Under the pieces are notes generated by a model. The model was not told the DNA's origin and searched no databases. It was given only the letters and a program-made list of their open reading frames with translations. Made by a program: the position numbers and the translations under genes. From assembly GCA_000149265.1 (NCBI GenBank), contig CH001984.1:545388-609387 (forward strand): a DNA stretch of 64,000 nt. The letters are read 5' to 3'. This DNA comes from Ciona savignyi. Its lineage: Eukaryota; Chordata; Ascidiacea; Phlebobranchia; Cionidae. Shown here piece by piece: positions 1-10,514 of the stretch; the stretch's first letter is position 1; each line of letters begins with the position of its first letter.

Positions 1-104
1 ATATATAATTGTATTGTGTGGGTGTATTTGGGTATATTATCATATTATAGGTATTTTATGGTATTAGTGGTTTAATTGGGTATATAATAATATTTATGGA
101 TATA

Positions 105-350
105 AGGGGGTTAACACACAAGCAATCGTCAGATCACCTCGTGCCCACTGTTTGGTTACTGGAGCTATTTCAGTGTGTTGTGTATTATAGACACATTCCT
201 TCAGTTTGGTAAAACCCATTAATCTACTGGGTTCAGGCAAAGTGTCTTTCTCAAGGACCCAAACGACTATCTAGGAACCTGTTTTGAACCTGCAACCCTT
301 CCGATAAAAGTAAATGCACTAAATTACCAGACTAATCCGTTGGACTAAAA
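105..350 (-). repeat. tRNA-derived SINE, family 1, minus orientation
   Basis: Diverged copy of the window's most abundant repeat. Read on the minus strand, this family has a tRNA-like head with a B-box-like GGTTCGAAACT, then a central part with GTGTCCTTGGGCAAGGCACT, a segment with GGGTTCTACCAAATT, and an end with CATGAATATCCT. About 30 copies or fragments are visible in the window. Bases 1-104 and 351-700 are AT-rich with no gene that I can see. Confidence 0.7.
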
Positions 351-699
351 ATTATATTTTGAAAAACAAAAAACATTTTGGTTTTTATAATTTTCATTTG
401 TTACTGTAAAGGTACATAGGTTAACAAACATAAAAATAGTAATATTGTAGGCTACATTATAAATGACCGAGTAAGGTTCATTATAAAATACTTTGATTTA
501 GCAATTCCAAATGTCATTTGTATTTATGTTCATTTCTATTTTTTATATTGTTTATTTTGCAATCATGGAAGGTGTGAATTGCATGACCAAATTAATCATT
601 AAATGAAATTTCTTTTTTCTGTTTCCTCCACCCTCATGTAATTAATGCGGGTCTAACAGCAGAATTAAGCAAGATTGACTTTCCCTTCTTCTAATCAAT

Positions 700-1640
700 G
701 AATTGATTATCATGTTAGAGGATTCGGTAACATTACAGTGTGCTTGTATGGTTCACACGTTCCTTTAATTTGGCAGAATCCATTAATCCGCTGGGTTCAG
801 GCAATTTCCATTAAGTGACTTGCCCAAAGACACAACCGATTAGCTAGCGACTAGTTTTGAACATGCAACTCTTCTGTTGAAAGGCGATGCACTTAACCAC
901 CACGCCAATCAGTCAATCATTGAATTAATTATTATGTTGTAGGATTAGGTAACATTACAGTGTGTTGTGTATGAGACACTTTTCTTCAATTTAGTAGAAC
1001 CCATTAATCCGTTGGGGTTAGGCGATGTTTTTTAAGTGCCCTTTAAAATATAACCAAAATGCTGACGACCAGTTTTGAACCTGCAACCCTTCGATTGAAA
1101 GGCGTTGCACTAATCCACCAAGCCAATTAGTCATTGAATTGATTATAATGTTGTAGGGTTCGGCAACACCTTTCTGTTGAACAGCGACGCACTAAACCCG
1201 CAAAGCTAATCAGTCAGTTAATGAATTGATTATTATGTTGAAGGATAAACATTATAGTGTGTTGTGTATAAATGAGACACTTTCTTTCAATTTGGTAGAA
1301 CCCATTAAACCGTTGGGTTTGCCTTTTAAAAATATAACCAAAATGCTGACGACCAGTTTCAGACCTGCAACCCTTCTGTTGAAAGGTGGCGCACTAATTC
1401 ACCAAGCCAATCAGTCAATGAATTGATTATTATGTTGTAGGATTAGGTAACATTACAGTGTGTTGTGTATAAATGAGACAAAAAATGTCCTTCAGTTTAG
1501 TAGAACCCATTAATCCGTTGGGTTTGCTTTTTGAAAATATAACCAAAATGCTGACGACCAGTTTTGAATCTGCAACCCTACGGTTCAAAGGCGGCGCACT
1601 AACCCACCAAGCCAATCAGTCAATGAATTATAATGTTGCA
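700..1640 (-). repeat. Head-to-tail tandem array of truncated SINE family 1 units
   Basis: The same SINE segment, from the TTGTAGGATTAGGTAACATT junction to AAGCCAATCAGTCAATGAA, recurs about every 200 bp, with junctions near 930, 1143, 1229, 1426 and 1623 and one shortened unit. Regular head-to-tail spacing points to local tandem amplification and not independent retroposition. The last unit runs directly into the first visible arfaptin exon. Confidence 0.75.
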
Positions 1641-1682
1641 GGGTTCGGCAACACACTTGATCAACCCAACACAACTTCAAGA

Positions 1683-4600
1683 ATGTCCAATCTGACGTTC
1701 CAAGACATGCAACAAGCTGCTGCTGTGCGCGCCGAGAATCTTAAAACGTGGAGCGTGAAAACCTACAAGGTAACTTCATATCATCTGTAGGCATAGGCGT
1801 GAAGTTGTACATTTGTAGGCCATGCAGGAATTCAAAACCTTTGATCGGGGATCGGCCGACCTACCCAATCTTATAAAAATTCTTTAGCTTCCGGTTAGGG
1901 TATAATCGTGTAGGTTCTTTTATACAAGTAATCTTTAATTAAATGAACCATAAAAATAAACATTAAATGTGTCAACATTTTAACTCGTTTACAACTAAGG
2001 ATTTCGTTTGTATTAAATACAGCAAAATAGAATAAAAACCAAAGTAATTTCACATCATTTATAGCCTTGTAGGTTGTTGTATTCGATCAGTAACTATTGA
2101 TCATTAAGAAATATGGAAACCTTATAACCACTATGGCTACTGAGGATTTCATTGAATATAAATTAAGGAAAAAGAGCAATAAAGTACCTTTTTGAATATA
2201 ATTAAGACAAATAGAGCGATAAAGTACCTTTTTGAATATAAATTAAGACAAATAGAATGATAAACCAAATCAGCCCTAGTAACAAGTAACCACCATTCAC
2301 TTTTAATTAAACAAACAAAAAGTTGGAAGCCTTTTAATTAGTCTGACTAGTAACCAAGTACCTTTTTGCGTATAAATTACAGCCAAATAGAAGGATAAAC
2401 CAAATTAGTCTGCTTTTTAGTGAGAAATATATTTGTGCAGGTTATTTTATACCACCCACTATATATTTATTGATCTTACCATTAAACAAATAGACTGTTA
2501 AATATGGGAATCTTTCACCTAACATGGAAAGCTAGGACTCGATTGTGTAACAATTACACCAAAATAAAGAAACAAAATCAACTTTTTTAACAACAAATAT
2601 ATATTTCACCTGCTTTTTCAAGCACCTTAAGCAGGCACCCTTTCTACTTGTAAAGTAAAACTATATTTCTCTCATAGTTTGCATTTTCGCGTCAGAAAAT
2701 AAGCGTTTTTTGGTAATTGTTATTTTAGAATATGTTGAATTCAACTGTGGTCATCAAAGCATCTTTATTTTAAAAGTCTATTTTTATTAGTCAAAAGTCA
2801 CTATGTTATGGTTATTACAAATGGTTTACATTAAAGGGAACATTTAGAAAATTAATCGTGGTATTCTTTTAGTACTAACATAAGATTGAAAAAAACAATG
2901 AGTTTTTCAGATCTGTTTATTTGCTTCATTAGGCAGAATAGTTTCTGTAACATTTATAGCATATTTGTAAAATATATGTTTTGCATCTTTTACAATAATT
3001 TCAATTTTTTCTGTCTCTCTTACAAAAGTAATAAATTTAGTTTAGTTTATTCATTTTATGCCCCAGCATTAAAAATTGGCAAACGAATTAAATCACGACA
3101 TAGAACAGTCGTTGGAACACGTCGATTAAAAAAAGGATATAATTTAATAAATATAGCGGACGCGGCCGCCAAACCTAAGCGGAAGAAAAGTGGAAAGATA
3201 ATTGTAATTGTGATGTCATAATATGTCTCACCAAACCACGGCCGAAACAACCCACACACACAATGTTTGAAATATATCATCCATAGTACCTCTCTCTCGT
3301 TCTTTCCTATTAATTATTCATACATTGTTATTATGCTTTCGTGGGTTCATTTTGTATTTCAGGAAAACATAGTTTGAGTTTATGAATCGCTATATATAGT
3401 GACATATTGTTGTGTTTTCTACTTCTGTCAGTTTCTCTACTCTATAATAGTTTGTACTGACATTACACAGCCATTGAGCACCAAACCATTAAAATGAATA
3501 AATTATTGTATATTTAGGTAAATCGTTAATTATTTACTTTTCTAATTAATTTAACTTCCAATTCCAACCATCCATAATCACCTTATTCTTAAGTATATGC
3601 ACACACATTATATTGCTGGGTCCTACATAAACATTAAAACATCAAATACAATGTAATAATGCATTTGGATTATATTAAGTGTGTTTAGATATTTCGTCAA
3701 CTAAATTTGGGGTTCTACGATAAACTGGCATCTAAAAGATTTTCCTGGGTAGACCATGGACTTTAGGAAGGTTCAAAAACAAACCGCCAACTCTTATCAA
3801 AAGCTTAATAATAATTTTCCCTATTTTGAACATGACATTTTAGACGAATGTTGGAATTAATACCTCACTTAATGTTTGCATAAAGCTTTTAATATTATTC
3901 CATTTAAACATGTATGATGATTCACTTTATGGAGAAGGTTATATTAACTCCAGTATATTATATGTGTAACATTCTATTAGCGGCACATTATATGTATTCA
4001 TTAATATGGGCGTGTCCGCGGTAGCTCCGGGACCAGGAATTTCGGCCATGGAAGGCCCATTATATGTAGCACAATGTAATAATGTCCCATTCATACAGTG
4101 CACAAAGCAAATACTCTCGGAAAGGTTGGGCAAGGGATCGAAAACTGTGGATTTAGAATTGGAAGCGAAGATAGAGATATTACGCGACACAAAACGAAAG
4201 TAAGTTTAAAAATTTTTCATCGTGTGTGGGAGACTTGTAACCGAATCGTTGCTAGATGGTTGGGTACTTAATACCTTGTGCCCAACGCTGGGTTACCGGG
4301 GCTATTGCAATGTGTTATGTGTGATTGAGACATTTGGAAAATTGTCATTACGTGGGCGGTACTTTCAGCTGAAATTACCATCGGGTTTCAGAAGTGACCC
4401 CTTGATGGGAATTCGCCAAGACTGTTTGTATTTTGAAATCGGTATAAGAACCAGTTACATTAACTATTCCACTGCTTAACCATTCTATTAAATTCATGCA
4501 ACGTCAGCTAATTTCCTTCTTTCAATTTAGTAGAACCCATGAATCCACTGGGTTCTGGAAATGACTGCTTTCGGCTTTTGTTAATGACACAACCAACTAC

Positions 4601-7600
4601 CTAACGGCTGGCTGTTATCCTACAACTTTTCGGCTGACAATCCTACAGTAACATAAGTAACTATTTATTTCAGTACTTACTTTATGCTTGTATGTACGAC
4701 CGGGTAGTCTGGTGGTTTAGTGCCGCGCCGTTCAGACGAAATAATGCAGGTTCGAAACTGGTCGCTAGCAAGTCAGTTGTGTCCTTGGGCAAGGTACTTA
4801 ACAAACGTCGCCTGAACCCAGCGGATTAATGGATTCTACCAAAATAAAGAAACGTGTGAATCATACACAACACACAGCAATAGCTCTGGTAACCCGACGA
4901 TGGGCCCAAGGTGATCTGACGATTGCCCGTGTGTTAACCCCCTTGGTTTTCCCATTCACGGGGACAAACATGAATATCCTCCTATTCCATCCATCATTGC
5001 AACCATCCACAGATACGAAAACCTCCTAGCGTTATCCAAAGTGCTCGCCAATCACTTCACCAACATCATCCAAACACAGAAAGTGCTGGGTGAAGCGTTT
5101 GCTGAACTATCGGCAAAATCACAAGAACTACAAGTAAGACTTGTTCAAATTTATACCCAAAATATATTTATAGGTTTCCATTCAAATTTAAATAATTTTT
5201 TTTATTGCGTCCACTCCGTTTTTTTACTTGTTACACTACACTGGTAACAGCCATGTCTCGTAACTAGCTCTTTGGCAAGATGTGATTAAGTTAAAACTTA
5301 ATGTTATTTCATACTGTATTTTGCAAAAACTTTTAAGAAAATTCCTAAAAGTCAACATATTTAAAAAAAAAAGCTGTTTTTTAGAAGATTACTGCTAAGT
5401 GCCTTGCCTATGACCGACCAGCTAGCAACCATATACAACGCACCAACCAACAAAGCCATTTAATCAGACAAAAGCCCTCAAAGTAATCAATGGAATGCTC
5501 GTTTGGCCAGTTAGTCGGTGGTTTAGTGCGACGCCTTTCAATCGAAAGGTTTAAGTTCACGTTCGAAACTGGTCGCTAACTGGACGGTTGTACACTTAAC
5601 GGGCATTGCCTGAACCCACCGGATTAATGGGTTCTACCAAATTGAAGAAACATGTAAATCATACACAACACATTGCAATAGCTCCGGTGACCCAACTGTT
5701 GGCACGAGGTGATCTGACGATTGCCTGTGTGTTAACCCCCTTGGTTTTCCCATTTACGGGGATAAACATGAATATCCTATTAAACGAACATGAGTATCCT
5801 ATCCTATCACCAACATTCTAAATAACCTTGCACTACGATAAAGGAAGAGTTCCGCTACAACGCCGAGACGCAACACGTGTTGTCGAAGAACGGAGAGAAA
5901 TTGTTGACGGCGATTAACTTCTTCATATCGGGAGTCACCACTTTGTGCAGCAAGACCATGGACGATAGTCTGCTTACCGTGAAACGATATGAGGCCTCCA
6001 GGTTGGTACAAGTAACATGAAGTTTTTTAATTTGATATTATTTGAGATGGGACTGTGGACAGTTTTTTTTTGCTTCTATACATTGAAGAAGAATGGCACA
6101 GCTATTTAGAAAAAAATGGGATGGTAAAATGTGAATAAAAACGCAAATTTATTCATTTATTTCCAGCCAGAATTGTTTGGTTTTGGTCATTTAACTGTTT
6201 TTTTAAGCATATTACTAACACCCCCACTATTATTAACCAAAGATTAAAAAGTTTGACTTAAGTATATAAGGTTTATACAGCATATTATCACTCCCCCCTG
6301 CCAACCAAAGATTAAAAAGTTTGACCTAAGTATATTTATCATCAGTATTAAACATCCACCACCCACAGATTAGAGTTTGACTTAAGTATATAAGGTTTAT
6401 ACAGCATATTATCACCCCCCCTAACCCATCCCAACACAGATTAGAGTTTGACGCGTATCGCAACGATCTCGAGATGCTCAACCTCGCTCCACGCACCGAA
6501 GCCAACATATTGAAGCTAGCCACTGCACAAACAGCTTTCAACACTAACAAAGCTATGTACGACAAGCTACGATCGGATGTCACCGTCAAACTGCAGTTTC
6601 TCGATGAAAATAGAGTGAGTTTTTCTGGTTAAAATAGGATAGGATATTTATCTTTATCCCCCGTGAATAGGAAAAAACAAGGGGGGGTTAACATACGGGG
6701 CAATCGTTAGAGTCTACCTCTGCACCTCGCACCCATCGTCGGGTTACCGGAGCTATTGCAGTGTGTTGTATATGATTCATGCGTTTCTTTAATTTAGTAG
6801 AACTAATTAATCTGCTGGGTCCAGGTTGATTGTATTAAAGTTGTTTATTTTTATTACAACTACATTGGTTACCCCTGTTTGTCACTGTGAATGGGAAAAC
6901 GCAAAATGCGATATCACATAGGCAATCATCGGATTACATGAAATCTAAATAAAGAATAGTTGGGTAATGTGGTTTTAAAAACCAAGACTTGCAGATTTTA
7001 ACATGATAATTCACTTTTATAACCCTGGAAAAACAACAACAACTAACTATAAGTTCTTGTGTAGGGTATATCTAGTGATTTAGTTCCTCAGTATGAACCA
7101 AAGGGTTGTAGGATCAAATTTGGTTGCCAGCTAGTTGTTTGTGTCCTTGGGCAAGGCACTTAACAAACATTTCTTGAACCCAGCGGATTAATGGGTTCAA
7201 CTAAATTAAAGGAATGTGTCTATTATACACAACACACTGCAATAGCTCCGGTAACCCGCCAGTGATCTGCCGATTGCCCATGTGTTAAACCCCCTTGGTT
7301 TTCCCATTCATGTGAATAAACCTGTATATCCTACGTTACATGAACCTTGTAACATGATCCCAACCCCTAACCATGTATCATCTTGTTTTTTTGTGTTTTT
7401 TTTAATGACATATTTTAACGACCGTTCGTTTTGCCGTCTTTTCCCGTTCCTGTGTCGTGATTATATTCGTTTGCCATTTTTAAATACTGGGGCAAAAAAT
7501 AAATTAACTAAATTAAACCTGTTACAAATTCTCATCCAATGTATCTCCAGGTGAAAGTTATGCAGAAACAACTTCTTCTGTTCCACAATGCAATATCTGC

Positions 7601-7700
7601 ATACTTTGCCGGAAACCAACATGAATTAGACGCCACTTTATCTCAGTTCAACATCAAGCAATCAGCAACACAAAACCAAAACTCATTTCTTGAAAAATAG
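1683..7700 (+). CDS. ARFIP: Arfaptin (ARF/ARL1/RAC-binding AH/BAR-domain protein), six exons
   Basis: Spliced gene; coding exons about 1683-1769, 4099-4199, 5013-5133, 5844-6001, 6440-6614 and 7551-7700 (TAG at 7698). All junctions are GT-AG and phases agree. The product is about 263 aa if it starts at ATG 1683. It carries family signatures in order: [79 protein letters not shown] and [18 protein letters not shown]. These match vertebrate ARFIP1/2 almost residue for residue. In that family the AH/BAR dimer binds GTP-loaded ARL1/ARF and RAC1 at the trans-Golgi, and a preceding amphipathic helix (here [12 protein letters not shown]) binds PI4P. Human arfaptins have a longer N-terminus, so upstream exons or an SL trans-splice site may exist. 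The reading frame is open back through the SINE to 1473, which is probably fortuitous. Confidence 0.93.
2154..2273. repeat. Three-copy 40-bp tandem repeat in arfaptin intron
   Basis: GAATATAAATTAAG-type units start near 2154, 2194 and 2234 and share AAAGTACCTTTTT. The rest of this 2.3-kb intron (1770-4098) is AT-rich, with a LINE 3' tail at about 3035-3215 and no gene. Confidence 0.7.
3035..3215 (-). mobile_element. 3' tail of a non-LTR retrotransposon, minus orientation
   Basis: The block TTTAGTTTAGTTTATTCATT plus the ATTGGCAAACGAAT segment, ending near a GCGGCCGC site, recurs at 13545-13720 and 26150-26345 (minus) and at 7395-7525 and the end of 55495 (plus). On the plus copies it sits at the 3' end of a LINE, before AAAAAAATAAACTAAAC. 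It is a 5'-truncated, dead insertion. Confidence 0.6.
4215..4650 (-). repeat. Degenerate SINE family 1 fragments in arfaptin intron
   Basis: Two decayed minus-strand pieces are recognisable by GGGTTACCGGGGCTATTGCA and by TTTAGTAGAACCCATGAATC followed by ACACAACCAACTACC. They lie directly after the 4099-4199 exon. Confidence 0.5.
4690..4990 (+). repeat. SINE family 1, near full length, plus
   Basis: The head includes GTCTGGTGGTTTAGTGC (A-box-like) and GCAGGTTCGAAACTGG (B-box-like). The body includes GTGTCCTTGGGCAAGG and the end is CATGAATATCCT. It ends only about 25 bp before the acceptor of the arfaptin exon at 5013, so insertion has not disturbed the splice site. Confidence 0.8.
5500..5790 (+). 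repeat. SINE family 1, near full length, plus
   Basis: It runs from the CAGTTAGTCGGTGGTTTAGT head to ATGAATATCCTATT, inside the arfaptin intron 5134-5843. A short minus-strand SINE piece lies just upstream at about 5390-5460. The intron otherwise holds nothing I recognise. Confidence 0.78.
6236..6452 (+). repeat. Tandem repeats spanning the arfaptin exon 6 splice acceptor
   Basis: Units with AAGATTAAAAAGTTTGACTT or CAGATTAGAGTTTGACTTAA, followed by GTATATAAGGTTTATACAGC, begin near 6239, 6305 and 6366. The real acceptor and exon start, CACAG|ATTAGAGTTTGACG, is at 6436-6452. The unit near 6366 carries a good acceptor plus the first 13 coding bases of exon 6, so the array includes exon sequence. 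Confidence 0.75.
6640..7330. repeat. Two SINE family 1 copies in arfaptin intron (minus, then plus)
   Basis: A minus copy at about 6640-6835 contains GGGTTACCGGAGCTATTGCA. A plus copy at about 7060-7330 contains GTGTCCTTGGGCAAGGCACT and GGTAACCCGCCAG. They share the 6615-7550 intron with a LINE tail. Confidence 0.7.
7395..7525 (+). mobile_element. LINE 3' tail, plus orientation
   Basis: Contains TTTTAACGACCGTTCGTTTT, TTTTCCCGTTCCTGTGTCGT and a TTTGCCATTTTTAAATACTG segment ending GGGGCAAAAAATAAATTAAC. This is the 3' end shared with the LINE copies at 9079-9955 and 53860-55495. It lies just before the last arfaptin exon. Confidence 0.6.
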
Positions 7701-9000
7701 AAAGGGATTTTTGAAAATTCAAGCAACATTTTAAGCGACTTGATGACCAAATTACTGGGTTACGACCAGTCTTGTACTTTCTAAAAAAACTGCAGTTTTT
7801 ACAAAAAATCATTTTTTTTGTCCAAATTATGCACAATATATAGCAATGTCTGTTTGTGAATTCTTCGTATTTTCAGTGATTGGTTATTTGCAAAACTGTC
7901 ATTTGACATATTTTTGTAAAAACTACACAAAAATTTGTCGATTGAAAACGCAGAATTACTATACAGGATATATTTCTCGTTTATTTTTAAACTTTCCAAA
8001 TAACTTTCCTATTTATTAATTTTGTAACATATATATAAATTGGTTGACCACTGGTATGATATTAACCTTTTTTTGAATGAAAATGTCCAAGTTAGCTAAA
8101 TTGTACAGATAAAAATCCGTTATATTATTGATCATTGCATAGTGTAGTGCTTTTTGACAATTTCGTTTTCAGTTTTGACCATTATAACCGTACGCTTTAT
8201 ATAACAGTAATCGTTAGATATTTTTCTATAGTATAAATTAAACACTGCATATGGGCACAAATGCGTCTCTTATCTAGCTAATCGTACCAACTGGTAAGAG
8301 TTAATTGAAGTTATTGATTTTTTTTCTACCCTAAAGCAACATTTGTTAATTGGACGTTTTAGACCTTATTTCTATACAACGTAAAAATGAATTTCGGTAA
8401 TTTTTACCGTTTTCAACATTTTAAATTCCCATAAAGATACGCCGACGACCGTTTGCACACGACACGTGATCTGCACACGGCACATGGATGTGCACACGAC
8501 ACGTAGTCAAACACCCGAATACCTAACCTTGTTCGTATTTTTATATTTTTTCGAAGTTTCTCGAAAATAAATTGCAATAAGAATCCAAATAGATAGACCT
8601 GACGTAATTATTATAAACCTCTATTTAGCGCAAGTGTTAAATTGTACATTTGAACACTTTTAAACACTAAATCGGCTTTAAAACAATAATATATTGTGTA
8701 TTATATATCATTTGGTGCCAATATAATAAAACAGCTCTGTGAATAAAGCTTGGTTTTGAATTCGTTATGACGTAACGTACGTCACAGTAGTTTGTGTCTT
8801 GGAACAATAGGCGGTTGAAGATTTGTAGCAAAGATAGAAATCTGATAAATTACCTTTAAAAATTTAAATTAATTGGGATTTTGTTAAATAAATTTCCAAT
8901 TTAAACATTTTTATTGAATTAAAAGCAAACAAACTTGAAGTGAAAATTAGGCTGATCTGGCAGGATGGTATATTTATTTTTTTCAATAAGAATGGTAAAA
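7701..9000. other. Intergenic AT-rich DNA downstream of arfaptin
   Basis: No coding region is seen. TGCACACGACACG-like units at about 8454, 8472 and 8491, with a CACGTG at the first, form a small GC-richer cluster. TGACGTAACGTACGTCAC near 8767 is a near-palindrome resembling a paired CRE. The function of both is unknown. Confidence 0.4.
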
Positions 9001-9004
9001 CCAA

Positions 9005-10035
9005 GCTGATTATCACACGGGCAATCGTTTGATCACCTCGCGCCCACAGTCAAGTTACCGGAGCTATTGCAGTGTGTGTACTTCACCAGCACTATTATAT
9101 TTACTCTTATTATTCACTGTCTTTCCTATCTTAAAACTTCTGTTAGCAGTCTTTAAGACCCATACTGCCCAGAAATTCTTGTTTCAGTTGTCAAGCAATT
9201 CCATCGGCGGAAACGATTGCTCTACCACCTTCCCCGGCTCATTCACCTGCTCTTCGCCGGCGGCTGCGATCCTTTTCTGCGATGATGCCCCAATAAAGTT
9301 GAGATTTGGCAGTGAAACCCAATTACTGTGGAGACTTCACATTAAACTGTTTCGGACTTACTATTCATTTATTACACACTAAAAACGGAAGCTTGCTGCT
9401 GTTTATCTGTTTATCTTTTTTCTTTAATGTAGTGTTATTTCAAATATTTATGTATACTGTATACATATCACTATCTTAATTAGTTTATTTATATTTTCTA
9501 GTGCAGTAATGTTCTGCACTTAAAGTGCTTTCTTTAATAAATGTAGTGCAATAACTGTTTTTGCACCAATTATAATTTAATGTTTTATAAAGTGTGTTTT
9601 GAAACGGTTTTTAACCACTGGTGGAATTTCATTTTAGGGGGTTTTTCTTTTTCCACTTAATCCCAAAGCCGGCTCCCCCCTCAGTACTGGGTCGCGCTTG
9701 CACACTTTACACAAGTATTAAATAACATCAAATTTAATTAGTTAATTTTGATTTAAATTGTTTTTGTTGAAATTTATTTTTTTTAATGTAAGGTTTAACG
9801 GCCACGTCATTTTTTTCCCATAACTTGCAATGTGTCTAGTCACTGGCGTGTTTTAACTACTGTAGTTTTGCCGTTTCATCCTGTCTCCTTAATTTGTAAC
9901 AAATGTTGTATTCTTCTTTATTGTAACGAAGGAGCAAAAAAATAAACTAAACTGGTGTGCAATGATTAAAACGTTCTTTTGTTTTAGCAGAATCCATTAA
10001 TCTACTGGGTCAAGGCGATGTCCGTTAAGTGCATT
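9005..10035. mobile_element. LINE 3' end nested inside a SINE
   Basis: The minus-strand SINE (family 1) runs 9005-9078, to GGAGCTATTGCAGTGTGTG. It is interrupted and resumes at about 9953 with TAGCAGAATCCATTAATC. Between them, 9079-9955 is a plus-strand LINE 3' region. It includes a GGGGTTTTTCTTTTTCCACT-like segment, CCCAAAGCCGGCTCCCCCCT, GTTTAACGGCCACGTCA and the terminal GCAAAAAAATAAACTAAACT. The short TGTG repeats on both sides may be the target-site duplication. The open frame at 9029-9382 is a by-product of this junction. Confidence 0.75.
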
Positions 10036-10284
10036 GCTCTTTGGACCGGTTAGTATGGTGTTTTACCGTTTTCTTGTATTTTAAGAATTTTATTGTCGAA
10101 TTTTTCGAAATTAACTGGAAAGTACAATTTAATTCAAATTAATAAAATAAATATTTAATAAAACTGAAAATACAGTAATTAAAATATACTCGAAAAGCAA
10201 TTTGCTTGCACTGAGCATGGTGCGGTGTATTCGGATAAACTAGTCCTGAATATAATTCGGTGGGAACAAAACAATTACAAACAT

Positions 10285-10505
10285 CAATGTACGGTCGTGT
10301 GGTCGAATGGTTAACGTGGCTGATACATGAACCGACTCTTATGCAGCAAAAACGGTCCTTAGTGACGAGTTCATCATGGGTTCGAAACTTGGTTCAGTAA
10401 AAAAAAAAAAAAAAACGTGACAGATACATATACCGACTACTGCGCAAAGCGGTCTTAGCCACGAGCCTGATGGCTTCGAAACTCGGCTGGATAAATAAAC
10501 ATCAA
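10285..10505 (+). repeat. tRNA-derived SINE family 2, two adjacent copies
   Basis: The copy at about 10290-10410 has GTGTGGTCGAATGGTTAACG (A-box-like), then AAAACGGTCCTTAGTGACGA, then GGGTTCGAAACTTGG (B-box-like) and a long A tract. A second partial copy follows to about 10505. Decayed copies occur near 12735-12865, 14215-14325, 24925-25040, 28510-28600, 34150-34230, 37215-37295, 62765-62850 and 62965-63080. Confidence 0.7.
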
Positions 10506-10514
10506 ATGTAAATA

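Noticed and set aside
3161-3173. GCGGCCGC site suggestive of vector or adaptor sequence
   Set aside because: The same motif occurs in the repeated LINE tail at 13697 and, changed, near 26315, so it is part of the element.
5041-5247. Continuation of the arfaptin frame past 5133
   Set aside because: CAA|GTAAGA at 5134 is a good donor and the next exon restores the arfaptin sequence; the extra codons are intron.
9029-9382. 117-codon open frame on plus
   Set aside because: It starts in a SINE and continues in a LINE 3' UTR; no protein family.
10290-10410. Possible tRNA gene (A and B box-like motifs)
   Set aside because: The spacing and missing cloverleaf pairing, plus the A tail and multiple copies, show a tRNA-derived SINE.
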